Source: Oceanococcus sp041619555 (lineage in GTDB: Bacteria > Pseudomonadota > Gammaproteobacteria > Nevskiales > Oceanococcaceae). From it: 64,000 nt of DNA. Shown here one piece after another: positions 44,730 through 52,960 of the stretch (position 1 is the first letter of the stretch; every line of letters starts with the position of its first letter). Location: contig JBFKDQ010000001.1 of assembly GCA_041619555.1 (NCBI GenBank), forward strand, positions 1-64,000, in the 5' to 3' direction. The notes beneath the pieces were generated by a model, which was not told the DNA's origin, did not search any database, and saw only the letters and a program-made list of their open reading frames with translations. The position numbers and the translations under genes were made by a program.

Positions 44730-44936
44730 ATGGAAACCACGACTCTCTCATCCAAGTACCAGTTGGTCATCCCGAGAGGCATTCGGGAACGGATGAATTT
44801 GCGGCCAGGTCAGAAATTTCAGACGGTGCAAGTCGGCAATCGCATCGAGCTTCTTCCCCTGGAAACGCCCCAATCAGCTCGTGGATTCCTGAAGGGAATA
44901 CAGACCGACGTACCGCGAGAGCAAGATCGTGTCTGA
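44730..44936 (+). CDS. vapB: VapB-type antitoxin, SpoVT-AbrB fold
   Basis: Encodes 68 residues. The swapped-hairpin AbrB DNA-binding domain fills the N-terminus: TTTLSSKYQLVIPRGIRERM then NLRPGQKFQTVQVGNRIELL. The C-terminal third, ARGFLKGIQTDVPREQDRV, is the toxin-binding tail. Overlaps the PIN-domain gene by eight bases. Base composition is visibly less GC-rich than in the flanking operons, consistent with horizontal acquisition, common for such modules. Expected to bind the palindrome at 44697-44710 and to neutralise the toxin. Confidence 0.87.
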   Translation: METTTLSSKYQLVIPRGIRERMNLRPGQKFQTVQVGNRIELLPLETPQSARGFLKGIQTDVPREQDRV

Positions 44937-45324
44937 GAAAAATGTCGTCGATTCATCCGCCTGGCTCGAATACCTGGCAGATGGACCGAATGCCGATTTC
45001 TTTGCTTCGGCTGTTGAGCGCGTGGACCGGCTAGTCGTGCCTGTCATCAGTATCTACGAGGTTTACAAGCGCGTTTATCAACAACGGGATGAAAACGATG
45101 CGCTCCGTTCGGTGGCCCTCATGCAGCAAGGGGCAGTCGTAGAACTGGATGCTGCACTCAGCTTGGAGGCAGCGATCATTTCCATAACCCGACGGCTGCC
45201 TATGGCCGACAGCATCATTCTGGCCACCGCACTCAGAGCCAAGGCCACGCTATGGACGCAGGATCGCGACTTTGAGGGCATGGACGGTGTGAACTACAAA
45301 CCCGCACGCAAGCGGCGCGCCTGA
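44929..45324 (+). CDS. vapC: VapC-type PIN-domain ribonuclease toxin
   Basis: Encodes 131 residues starting at GTG 44929, within the antitoxin's last codons. The PIN acidic residues are all present: Asp8 in VVDSSAWLEYL, Glu44 in SIYEVYKRV, Asp94 in MADSIILATA, Asp112/Asp114 in WTQDRDFEGM. Toxins of this class cleave tRNA or rRNA in a magnesium-dependent way. The full motif set implies an intact toxin. A TGACCGG/CCGGTCA stem with a 17-base loop (45326-45356) directly after the stop could end the transcript. Confidence 0.9.
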   Translation: MSEKNVVDSSAWLEYLADGPNADFFASAVERVDRLVVPVISIYEVYKRVYQQRDENDALRSVALMQQGAVVELDAALSLEAAIISITRRLPMADSIILATALRAKATLWTQDRDFEGMDGVNYKPARKRRA

Positions 45325-45672
45325 CTGACCGGCCATCGGTTCTCCTGTTCCGGTCATCGCCAGCGCCGCCTCCCGACCGTGCTCCCGGGTCTACACTGCA
45401 ACTCAGTCGAATTGTCGCTGCGCTTGTATGCCAGCACCAGGGCGCCGACGCGTGACGACAGGAGTGCACGGCGTCATGATCGCGAACACCGCCAGAACTT
45501 GCCCGAATCTTGCAAGGCGCCAGATTAATGGCCTTCGCCAGCTCCTGAACGGCGGCCATGGCGCAAATGATCTGGGTCAAAGCGCCTCGCACCGGCCCTT
45601 CTCATTGTCTTCACATCGCCAGCGCCATTCTTGGCGCATGGATTGCAAGTAGCAGACACGAGGGTCAAAATC
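45325..45672. other. 348-base gap between vapC and the pilin operon
   Basis: No credible gene is present. It starts with the TGACCGG/CCGGTCA hairpin (45326-45356) and ends with the sigma-54 type promoter and leader of the minor pilin operon. The middle, about 45360-45620, shows nothing I can name; any activator (enhancer-binding protein) sites for the sigma-54 promoter would be expected there, but I cannot point to one. Confidence 0.6.
45631..45647 (+). promoter_or_regulatory. Sigma-54 (-24/-12) promoter of the minor pilin operon
   Basis: TTGGCGCATGGATTGCA places GG (45633-45634) and GC (45645-45646) exactly 12 bases apart, with the flanking TTGGC and TTGCA consensus. Transcription would start near 45658, giving a leader of about 15 bases containing the GAGGG ribosome-binding site before the ATG at 45673. 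Confidence 0.7.
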
Positions 45673-46221
45673 ATGACAAAGGGCAAAATCAGCGCGCAGG
45701 CAGGCCTGACCCTGATCGAACTGTTGACCGTGGTCGCACTGGCCGCCATTCTGGCCGCAGTGGGAATTCCCGGGATGCGGACGATGAACGAGAACATACA
45801 GGCCACCGCGACCACCAATGCGCTGGTCAGCGCGATCTTCCTGGCCCGCAGCGAAGCCGCCAAGCGCGGCCAGGCCGTCAGCATCTGTGCCGCCAGTGAA
45901 TCCGACAGCGCGGTGTGCGCGAGCGGCGAGTACACTCAGAGTTGGGACAAGGGCTGGCTGGTGTTTGTCGACAGCACCGGCAATCCCGGCAAACTCGATA
46001 CCGGTGACGTGCTGATCCGCCAGTTTCCCAGCGTGGATGAGCGCTATCGAGTCATGGGCAGCAGCGCCTTTGTCAGTTATCTATCCACCGGCCTGCTCGC
46101 CAGCAGTCCGGTCAACTGGGAGCTCAGAAATGAGCATTGCGATAGCCAGAATCACCGCGACATCCAGATGTCCGCCATCGGCCGGCCCCATGTCAGCCAT
46201 GCTTCCGAAATCGATTGCTGA
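45673..46221 (+). CDS. fimT: Type IV minor pilin, FimT/GspH family
   Basis: Encodes 182 residues. The prepilin signature is at residues 10-20: AGLTLIELLTVVALAAILA, with cleavage before Leu/after Gly and Glu at +5. The globular domain has the GspH pattern NALVSAIFLARSEAAKRGQAVSIC and WLVFVDSTGNPGKLDTGD. The ending has two cysteines (NEHCDSQNHRD and EIDC). The frame is open from 45631, but this ATG starts the short basic leader. The next gene overlaps by 23 bases. FimU/FimT-type pilins prime type IV pilus assembly. The choice between fimT and fimU is not firm. Confidence 0.9.
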   Translation: MTKGKISAQAGLTLIELLTVVALAAILAAVGIPGMRTMNENIQATATTNALVSAIFLARSEAAKRGQAVSICAASESDSAVCASGEYTQSWDKGWLVFVDSTGNPGKLDTGDVLIRQFPSVDERYRVMGSSAFVSYLSTGLLASSPVNWELRNEHCDSQNHRDIQMSAIGRPHVSHASEIDC

Positions 46222-46657
46222 AAACCGGCTGCCACCAGGGCAGCGCACTGGCGGCTTTGGCCTGATCGAGGTGCTGATCGCGGTGCTGGTCCTGGCCCTG
46301 GGCGTGCTCGGCTTCATGAAACTGCAGACCCTCGGCGTGAAAAGTGCCACCAGCGCCTCGCTGCGCCTAGAGGCGGTGCATCTGTCCACCGACATGCTGG
46401 AGCGGGTTCGCGCCAACCGGCGCGCTGCGCTCAATGGCAGTTATGACGTGGAATTCGGTTCGGACCCGGCCACCGGCCTGCCCTCCGATGACGAAATCAA
46501 GGCCTGGCGCGATGCGCTGGCGCGCAATCTGCCGGAAGGTCAGGGTGCGATCACCAGCAATGGCCGTCAGGTCACCATCACCGCCCGGTGGGCGGAACAA
46601 TGGGACGACGACGCCGACTCCGGCACCGCCGTGGTCCGCCTGCGTACGGAGCCCTAG
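46199..46657 (+). CDS. pilV: Type IV pilus minor pilin PilV
   Basis: Encodes 152 residues starting inside the preceding gene. Leader of about 17 residues ending RTGGF, then GLIEVLIAVLVLALGVLGFMK, the PilV pattern with the prepilin peptidase site after Gly and Glu at +5. LSTDMLERVRANRRAALNG and the ending TAVVRLRTEP are also PilV-like. Part of the pilus tip-priming complex with PilW, PilX and PilY1. Transcribed with fimT; pilW follows three bases later. Confidence 0.9.
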   Translation: MLPKSIAENRLPPGQRTGGFGLIEVLIAVLVLALGVLGFMKLQTLGVKSATSASLRLEAVHLSTDMLERVRANRRAALNGSYDVEFGSDPATGLPSDDEIKAWRDALARNLPEGQGAITSNGRQVTITARWAEQWDDDADSGTAVVRLRTEP

Positions 46658-46660
46658 ACA

Positions 46661-47686
46661 ATGCAGAAGACGAAACAGCAGGGCCTGAGCCTGGTCGAAA
46701 TCATGGTCGCCATGGTCCTGGGCCTGGTCATCACCGCAGCCGTATTCCAGACCTACCTCAGTGCCCGGCGCACCCAGCAGACCCAGGAAGGCCTGGCCAC
46801 CCGGCAGGAAAGCCTGCGTTTCGCCACCATGCTGATCACCCGCGACCTGCGCATGAGCGGCTACCGCGGCTGTCTGCGTGACGGCGGCCGGGTGGTGAAC
46901 CTGCTCAAGGATGACGACAAGTTCCTGTTCCGCTTCAACCGTCACATTGAAGGTTTCGATGCGAACGGGGACGACTGGGAGCCGAAAATCGAAAACGGCA
47001 TCGAAGAAGATGAAATCGTCGTCGGCACCGATGTCCTGGCGGTGCGCACCGTGTTCGGCACCGAGGTGCTCACGACCGTGGCCATGCCCAATCGGCTTGC
47101 ACCGCTGACCGTCGCCAGCAATATTCTCGCCCCGCTGCTCAAGAGCACCGGCGGCGATATCGTGCTGGTCACCGACTGCGGCGGCGCCACCATTTTTCAG
47201 GTCACCAGCTTCCTCAATGCCACCGGCATCATCAACCACATCGTCGGCGGCCTGGGGATCGAACCGGGCAACCGGGTGGCCCAGCTCAATCGCATCTATG
47301 ACCGCGGCGCGCAAGTGATGCCGATTGCCACCATCAGCTATTTCGTACGTGAAAGCGAGACCGGCAGCGGGCCGGCACTGTGGCGCCAGATCGGCGATGC
47401 AGACCCGGTAGAAATGGTCGAGGGCATCGACAATCTGCAGTTGCGCTATGGCGAGGACACCAGCGGCGACCTCACCCCGGATGTCTATCGCCGCGCCGAT
47501 CAGGTGGTCGACTGGACCCGGGTCACCGCCATCGAGGTGGCGCTGCTGGCCAGCAGTCGCGACCCGGTCGGCGATCCCGACCCCCGCACCTTCCAGCTGC
47601 TCGATGAAGTCGTCGGGCCATTCTCGGATCGCAAGCTGCGCCGGGCGACCAGCTTCATCGTTTCGCTGAGGAATAACCTGCCGTGA
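46661..47686 (+). CDS. pilW: Type IV pilus minor pilin PilW
   Basis: Encodes 341 residues. Prepilin leader MQKTKQQG is followed by LSLVEIMVAMVLGLVITAAV, the standard N-terminal helix with Glu5. The next segment, FATMLITRDLRMSGYRGC, is the PilW signature. A large globular domain follows. Its stop overlaps the GTG of pilX (GTGA). A PilW of this length, between pilV and pilX, is as in Pseudomonas aeruginosa. Confidence 0.93.
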   Translation: MQKTKQQGLSLVEIMVAMVLGLVITAAVFQTYLSARRTQQTQEGLATRQESLRFATMLITRDLRMSGYRGCLRDGGRVVNLLKDDDKFLFRFNRHIEGFDANGDDWEPKIENGIEEDEIVVGTDVLAVRTVFGTEVLTTVAMPNRLAPLTVASNILAPLLKSTGGDIVLVTDCGGATIFQVTSFLNATGIINHIVGGLGIEPGNRVAQLNRIYDRGAQVMPIATISYFVRESETGSGPALWRQIGDADPVEMVEGIDNLQLRYGEDTSGDLTPDVYRRADQVVDWTRVTAIEVALLASSRDPVGDPDPRTFQLLDEVVGPFSDRKLRRATSFIVSLRNNLP

Positions 47687-48228
47687 ACTACGCCAAGACT
47701 CGAAAAGCCACACCGCAGGGCCAGCGTCAGCAGGGCGTGGTCCTGGTGATCAGCCTGCTCATGCTGTTGCTGATGACCCTGATCGGGGTCAGCAGCATGC
47801 GCGGCGCCCTGATGGAAGAACGCATTACCGGCAATGTGCAGGATCACAATGTCGCCCTGCAGGCGGCCGAAGGCGCCCTGCGCGATGCCGAACGCTTCCT
47901 GCGCCAGCCTTTCCTGCCGCCCTTCAACGGCAACGGCGGTCTTTACCCCGATGTCGATCCCGCACTGAAGCCGCCGCGCTGGATCAATTTCGCCTGGGAC
48001 GCGCCAGGCACCACCCGCGCATACGGGGGCATGGCCGGGGCGCCCGGCAGCCTCGCCAAGGCCTCCGCAAGCTACTTCATCGAGGAATTGTCGCCGACTG
48101 TCGGACCGGGCAAGGAACTGAGTGCGGATACACCTGAAGATAGCGGCAGGTACTACCGCATCACCGCGCGCGGCGTAGGCATCTCCGGCACCGCCGTCGT
48201 GATCCTGCAGTCGACCTACCACCGCTAG
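47683..48228 (+). CDS. pilX: Type IV pilus assembly protein PilX
   Basis: Encodes 181 residues from GTG 47683. A basic leader of about 17 residues precedes QQGVVLVISLLMLLLMTLIG, a hydrophobic helix lacking the Glu5 of ordinary pilins, which is normal for PilX. MRGALMEERITGNVQDHNVALQAAEGALRDAERF is diagnostic for the family (here quoted in two overlapping parts by position, residues about 40-75). It is thought to link PilV/PilW to the large adhesin PilY1 encoded next. Confidence 0.9.
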   Translation: MNYAKTRKATPQGQRQQGVVLVISLLMLLLMTLIGVSSMRGALMEERITGNVQDHNVALQAAEGALRDAERFLRQPFLPPFNGNGGLYPDVDPALKPPRWINFAWDAPGTTRAYGGMAGAPGSLAKASASYFIEELSPTVGPGKELSADTPEDSGRYYRITARGVGISGTAVVILQSTYHR

Positions 48229-48277
48229 GCCTGGCGATGGCAGCAATACCCGCGGCAAGGAACAAGGACAGACTAAA

Positions 48278-51200
48278 GTGAAAAGATTCAAACTGAGCAG
48301 CGGCCTTCTGGGCCTGGGCATTGCCCTGCTGATGCAGCCCGCGACCGCGGTCAATATCAGCCAGACCCCCTTGTTCGTGTCCACCGGGGCCACCGCCAAT
48401 GTGGTCTTGATGATCGACAATTCCGGCAGCATGCGCAATCTGATCACCGATGCAGGCTTCGACCCTTCCGTGGATTACCCGGACTGGAGCCGCTTTTGCG
48501 GCAGCTCGGGCACCTCCGCCTGCTGGACCGTCTCCAGCGGCAATCTGCGACTCTCCTCCCTGCCGCACTGCAGCGGCACCAGTACCAGCGACGACTTCAT
48601 CCACGGTCGCCGCGGCGGCGTCACCCGCTGCATTCGTCTGCCCGACCCCTATGGCAGCAACAACACCCGCCTGAGCGGCAATTATCTGAACTACCTGCTG
48701 GAAACCTACGGTAAGGACGGTGGCACCGTGGATCTGCGCACCACCATTCCAAACAAGTACCGCCTGCAGGTCGCCCGCGATGTGGCCAAGAACATCGTCA
48801 ATTCAAACCAGAACCTGCGCATCGGCATCGCCGCTTTCAACAAGCCGGTCAGCGGCAACAGCGGACCCGGTGGCCACATCGTCGCGCCCTGCGGCGCATC
48901 GACCAAGGACCTGCTTGATGAAATCGACGGCCTGACCCCGTCGACCAATACCCCGCTGGCCGAAACCTTCTACGAGGTCACGCGCTATTTTCGCGGCATG
49001 ACCAGCTATTACAACGACAAGCCCGAAGGAGACGCGGAAGATAACGACAAGGATGGCTACTATCTGTCGCCGATCACCCTGCGCTGCCAGAAAAGCTTCG
49101 TCATCGCGCTGACCGACGGTTTTCCGACCTACGACACCAGCTTTCCAACAAACGATCCGGACTCCACCGACCTGCCGAATTATGACGGCCTGGACCCGGT
49201 CACGCTGCGCAGCGATGCGCCCCTGTTCCCGCAGTACTCCGACGGCTTCGGCAATCATGACGGCGGCACCCAGGGCAATGAAGGCTATGCCTTGTATCTG
49301 GATGATCTGGCGAAATTCGCCTTCGAAACCGACATGCGACCGTCCGGCACCGACAGCTCCGGCGGTGATTTCAATGCCCCGAATTTCGCCAAGCAGAATG
49401 TGGTGACCTATACGGTCGGTTTCGCACTGGACACGCAGATGCTGATCGATGCGGCGGAATATGGCGATGGCCTGTACTTCACCGCCAGTGACGAGGAAGA
49501 GCTGCAGATCGCCCTGCAGGCCGCTTTTCGTGACATCCAGAATCGACTGACCTCGGCCGCCTCGGTCTCCAGCAACTCCGGCTTCATCTCGGATGACACC
49601 ACGATCTACCAGGCCCGTTTCAACCCCAGTGACTGGAGTGGCGGCCTGGTGGCGCGCGAGGTCAAGGAAGATGGCGATGTCAGCAACATCCGCTGGGAGG
49701 CAGCGGACAAGATCCCCGCCCCGGCATCACGCAAGATTTTCACCATCAGCCCGAGCCTCACCCCCCGCGGCCGCAACTTCAACTGGGACACGCTCACGCC
49801 GGCCCAACAGGCGGCACTGAACAAGAACGGCGATGGCATCATCGATGGCAAGGGACCGCAGCGCCTGGCCTACCTGCGTGGCGCGCGCGATAACGAAGCG
49901 CCCTTGGGTGCCAATTTCCGCTCGCGCCGCTCCTTGCTGGGTGACATCGTCAACTCCGACCCCATCTTTGTCCGCACGCCGAACTTCGGCTTCGACGAAC
50001 TCCCCGGCACCGAAGGCAGCGATTATGCGAGCTTCCGGGCCAGCGATACCTATACCGGGCGTCCGGGGATGATCTATGTCGGCGCCAATGACGGCATGCT
50101 GCATGGCATTGATGCCGATACCGGCATCGAACGCTTTGCCTTTGTCCCCAATGCGGTGTTTTCCAAGCTTTCGCGCCTGAGCGACGCCGACTACACCGGC
50201 AAGCACACCTTCTATGTCGATGGCACGGTGCGGGTCGTGGATGCGCCGATCAAGGGCAACTGGGAATCGGTGCTGGTCGGCAGTCTCGGTGCCGGCGGGC
50301 GTTCGGTGTTTGCCCTGCGTGTCACCGATCCGGCCAATTTCAGCGCCAGCGACGTGCTCTGGGAATTCGGCAGCGATCAGGACCCGGACATGGGCTACTC
50401 CATGCCCCAGCCCAGCATTGCGCGGATGAACGACGGCAAATGGGTGGCGATCGTGGCCAACGGGTACAACAGCGCCAATGGCAAGGCGGTGCTGTTCATC
50501 CTCGATCTGGCCACCGGCGCCGTGATCAGCAAAATCTCCACCGTGCTGCCGGCCGTGCTGGGCAATGACAATGGCCTGTCCACGCCGGTGCCCGTGGATG
50601 TCGATGCGGATCAGATCACCGATTTCATCTATGCCGGCGACCTGCATGGCAATCTGTGGAAATTCGATGTCACCGGCAGCGTGGCAAGCTGGGGGGTCGC
50701 TTTCCTCGACGGCCTGATCCCCAAACCGCTGTTCAATGCCTGCCTGGGTGGGGACCCTGCACCCTCCTGCGCGCTGGGTGAACGCCAATCCATCACCGCG
50801 CGTCCTGCAGTTGGCGTGAACCCCAACGGTGGCGTGATCGTCTATTTCGGCACCGGTCGCTATTTCGCCGTCGGTGATGGCATTACCACCACCCCGATCA
50901 ACAGTTTCTATGCCCTATATGACACCAATGAGAAAGGCGATGTGCTGGTCGAGGCGATCGGCTCCAAGCGCAGCAAGCTGGTGGAACAAGAGGTGCTGGG
51001 CACCGAGCTGGTGCATGGCACGCTAACCCGCATCACCAGCAGCTATGAAGTCAAGGATGACGACAAGGGCTGGTACATCGATCTGCCGGAAAGTGGCGAA
51101 CGGCAGATCAGCCAGCCGATTCTGCGTGGCAGCCGCGTGGTCTTCACGACCATGACGCCGGATGCGGATGCCTGCAGTTTTGGCGGCAGCAGCTGGCTGA

Positions 51201-51466
51201 TGGAAATGGAAGCGACCACCGGCCAGGCCCCGGATTACGCCGCCTTTGACCTGAACGGTGACAAGATCTTCGACTACAAGGATTATTCCGAAGACGGGCC
51301 GGTTTCCGGCAAGCGTTCCGCCGAAGGCATGATTCGCACCCCGCAGGTCATCGTTGCCGACGACCTGGAATTCAAATTCGCCAGCGGCACCACCGGCAAC
51401 ATTGACGTGACGGTGGAGAACACCACCGGCGCCACCGGTCGGGAATCCTGGCGCCAGCTGCAGTAG
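48278..51466 (+). CDS. pilY1: Type IV pilus tip-associated protein PilY1
   Basis: Encodes 1062 residues from GTG 48278 (AAGGA upstream). Signal peptide to about residue 24, an N-terminal von Willebrand A-like domain with the metal motif MIDNSGSM (46-53), and a C-terminal beta-propeller starting near RSRRSLLGDIVNSDPIFV and including GMIYVGANDGMLHGID. The propeller contains the calcium site DVDADQITDFIYAGD. Further Asp/Asn-rich loops (EDNDKDGYY, NKNGDGIIDG, LNGDKIFD) look calcium-binding. The C-terminus GRESWRQLQ is the usual PilY1 ending. In Pseudomonas it promotes pilus extension, surface sensing and adhesion, with calcium gating retraction. Several antisense open frames in this stretch are shadows. 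Confidence 0.95.
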   Translation: MKRFKLSSGLLGLGIALLMQPATAVNISQTPLFVSTGATANVVLMIDNSGSMRNLITDAGFDPSVDYPDWSRFCGSSGTSACWTVSSGNLRLSSLPHCSGTSTSDDFIHGRRGGVTRCIRLPDPYGSNNTRLSGNYLNYLLETYGKDGGTVDLRTTIPNKYRLQVARDVAKNIVNSNQNLRIGIAAFNKPVSGNSGPGGHIVAPCGASTKDLLDEIDGLTPSTNTPLAETFYEVTRYFRGMTSYYNDKPEGDAEDNDKDGYYLSPITLRCQKSFVIALTDGFPTYDTSFPTNDPDSTDLPNYDGLDPVTLRSDAPLFPQYSDGFGNHDGGTQGNEGYALYLDDLAKFAFETDMRPSGTDSSGGDFNAPNFAKQNVVTYTVGFALDTQMLIDAAEYGDGLYFTASDEEELQIALQAAFRDIQNRLTSAASVSSNSGFISDDTTIYQARFNPSDWSGGLVAREVKEDGDVSNIRWEAADKIPAPASRKIFTISPSLTPRGRNFNWDTLTPAQQAALNKNGDGIIDGKGPQRLAYLRGARDNEAPLGANFRSRRSLLGDIVNSDPIFVRTPNFGFDELPGTEGSDYASFRASDTYTGRPGMIYVGANDGMLHGIDADTGIERFAFVPNAVFSKLSRLSDADYTGKHTFYVDGTVRVVDAPIKGNWESVLVGSLGAGGRSVFALRVTDPANFSASDVLWEFGSDQDPDMGYSMPQPSIARMNDGKWVAIVANGYNSANGKAVLFILDLATGAVISKISTVLPAVLGNDNGLSTPVPVDVDADQITDFIYAGDLHGNLWKFDVTGSVASWGVAFLDGLIPKPLFNACLGGDPAPSCALGERQSITARPAVGVNPNGGVIVYFGTGRYFAVGDGITTTPINSFYALYDTNEKGDVLVEAIGSKRSKLVEQEVLGTELVHGTLTRITSSYEVKDDDKGWYIDLPESGERQISQPILRGSRVVFTTMTPDADACSFGGSSWLMEMEATTGQAPDYAAFDLNGDKIFDYKDYSEDGPVSGKRSAEGMIRTPQVIVADDLEFKFASGTTGNIDVTVENTTGATGRESWRQLQ

Positions 51467-51481
51467 ATGGAGGCAATGACA

Positions 51482-51787
51482 ATGAAGACAGAAAAACCGC
51501 TGGGCCGGATCCTGCTTGGCCTGTGGCTCGGCGCCACCCTGTGCACCAGTGCCCTGGCCGAACAGATCGGCCAGGCGCGCATCGACCGCCTGAGCTATTC
51601 TGGTTCGGCACTGCGGGTCCACTTCGACAATGAAGCCTATGCCCTGAGCGCCCGCGCCAAGATCACATGGACGGATGGCACCCAGGCCAGGCCGGAAGAC
51701 CTGGAAGCCGGCATGCTGATCGACATGGACTGGCAGGGTGAAGGCGAGCTGGCCAGAATCAAGCACATCACGATCGTGACCGAATGA
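51482..51787 (+). CDS. Small exported protein at the PilY2 position
   Basis: Encodes 101 residues from the ATG at 51482 (another in-frame ATG lies at 51467). Signal peptide to about residue 26 (CTSALAEQ), then a compact beta-rich domain: ARIDRLSYSGSALRVHFDNE, YALSARAKITWTDG, DLEAGMLIDMDWQG. The gene order pilX-pilY1-(this)-pilE is the same as pilX-pilY1-pilY2-pilE in P. aeruginosa, so PilY2-like is a reasonable positional call, though I see no definite sequence signature. Overlaps pilE by ATGA. Confidence 0.72.
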   Translation: MKTEKPLGRILLGLWLGATLCTSALAEQIGQARIDRLSYSGSALRVHFDNEAYALSARAKITWTDGTQARPEDLEAGMLIDMDWQGEGELARIKHITIVTE

Positions 51788-52182
51788 ACAAGCAATCGAC
51801 CCGGGGTTTCACCTTGCTGGAACTGCTGATGGCGGTGGCCATCATCGGCATCATCGCGGCCATCGCCTGGCCCAATTACCGCGAGCAGGTTCTCAAATCG
51901 CGCCGCGCGGACGCCAAGATCACGCTGAACGAAACCGCACAGAGACTGGAACGCTGCTTCACCCAATTCGGCAGCTACAATGACAATGCCTGTCCGGTAG
52001 CCAAGAAAATCACCTCGCCCGAACGTTTCTATGAGGTTGAAGTGACAGCCGCCGCAGCAAGCTTCAGCCTGAAAGCGAAACCCCTGCTCGATCAAGTGAA
52101 CGACAAGAAGTGCAGCGCCCTGATGCTGGACAGCAACGGCACCACCAGCGCCGAAGGCAAGAAACCCGCCGAGTGCTGGTAG
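51784..52182 (+). CDS. pilE: Type IV minor pilin PilE
   Basis: Encodes 132 residues. Short basic leader MNKQSTRG, cleavage before Phe, then FTLLELLMAVAIIGIIAAIA with Glu5, a typical pilin N-terminal helix; NYREQVLKSRRADAKITLNE is typical of PilE. Three or four cysteines, including a likely C-terminal disulfide loop (Cys in DKKCSAL and the terminal AECW). Ends the operon. The converging Nudix gene stop is 17 bases away. Confidence 0.92.
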   Translation: MNKQSTRGFTLLELLMAVAIIGIIAAIAWPNYREQVLKSRRADAKITLNETAQRLERCFTQFGSYNDNACPVAKKITSPERFYEVEVTAAAASFSLKAKPLLDQVNDKKCSALMLDSNGTTSAEGKKPAECW

Positions 52183-52198
52183 GCGGCTTGCCTCCCCG

Positions 52199-52960
52199 TT
52201 ACCAGCCCGGCAACTCCTCGTAACCGGGCTCGCCAGGCATCAGCACGCGGATGAACTTGCCGTTTTCAAACTGGTGGCGGGTGCGGATTTCCGTCACTTC
52301 ATTCTGCGCACTTAGCACCTGCAGGACCGCATCGACTTCATCGAAGTCCTGCAATGCCTCCAGTTCCTTGATGGTGGGGAAGATCAGGTCGACCTCGCCA
52401 TTCGCATGGCGTTGCAACATCTCCGCCGGCCGGGTCCAGCAATGCTCGGTGAGTTCCTTGCCATCCACCCGAACCTGCTGTTCACCCGGCGCCCGGGCGG
52501 CGAAAAATCGGGTGCGATAGCGCCTGGGCATCCCCGGCGGGGTGGTCCAGAAACGAAAATACTGCAGGCTGGAGTGGTCGAAGGCATCCGGCAGTTCCGC
52601 CAACACATGATCGAGCGAGATCTCGCCCTGATGCAGCGCATGCTGCAGCAGCTCCCAGTTCGCCGGCCGCTGCGGGCTGAACAGCCAGATGCCGGCCTCC
52701 TCGAACAGTTCACGCGCCGCGGCGAGATAGAAACGCAAAGCCTTTGGCTCGCCGAACAGGCGCTCAAGCTCGGCCAGATTCTGTCCCCCGCAGTGACGCA
52801 GGGCCTGGCTGTCCATGGCATCGACCGCGCCGCCAGGAAACACGTAGGCGCCGGCGGAAAAGCGGGTGCGCCGGCTGCGCTTGCCCATCAGCACTTCCAG
52901 GCCCTGTGCGCCATCGCGCAGCAGAACGACCGTGGCCGCGTCCTGCAGCGCCACCTTCAC
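52199..52960 (-). CDS. Nudix hydrolase, NUDT19/NUDT7-like with split Nudix box
   Basis: Encodes 253 residues. The Nudix motif is present but interrupted: AGAYVFPGGAVDAMD is separated by about 40 residues from the REUxEExGU part, AARELFEEAGIWLF. That spacing is seen in eukaryotic NUDT19-like coenzyme A diphosphatases and their bacterial relatives, so a CoA or acyl-CoA substrate is a reasonable guess. The start ATG at 52960 overlaps the end of the epoxide-hydrolase-like gene (ATGA), and that gene overlaps the acyltransferase gene; the three may serve lipid or acyl-CoA metabolism. Confidence 0.85.
   Translation of the reverse strand: MKVALQDAATVVLLRDGAQGLEVLMGKRSRRTRFSAGAYVFPGGAVDAMDSQALRHCGGQNLAELERLFGEPKALRFYLAAARELFEEAGIWLFSPQRPANWELLQHALHQGEISLDHVLAELPDAFDHSSLQYFRFWTTPPGMPRRYRTRFFAARAPGEQQVRVDGKELTEHCWTRPAEMLQRHANGEVDLIFPTIKELEALQDFDEVDAVLQVLSAQNEVTEIRTRHQFENGKFIRVLMPGEPGYEELPGW

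Noticed and set aside
45428..45652. Small open frame between vapC and fimT
   Set aside because: No ribosome-binding site, no recognisable motif, and it overlaps the sigma-54 promoter.
49727..50788. 353-codon minus-strand open frame inside pilY1
   Set aside because: Antisense to the pilY1 propeller; no family resemblance.
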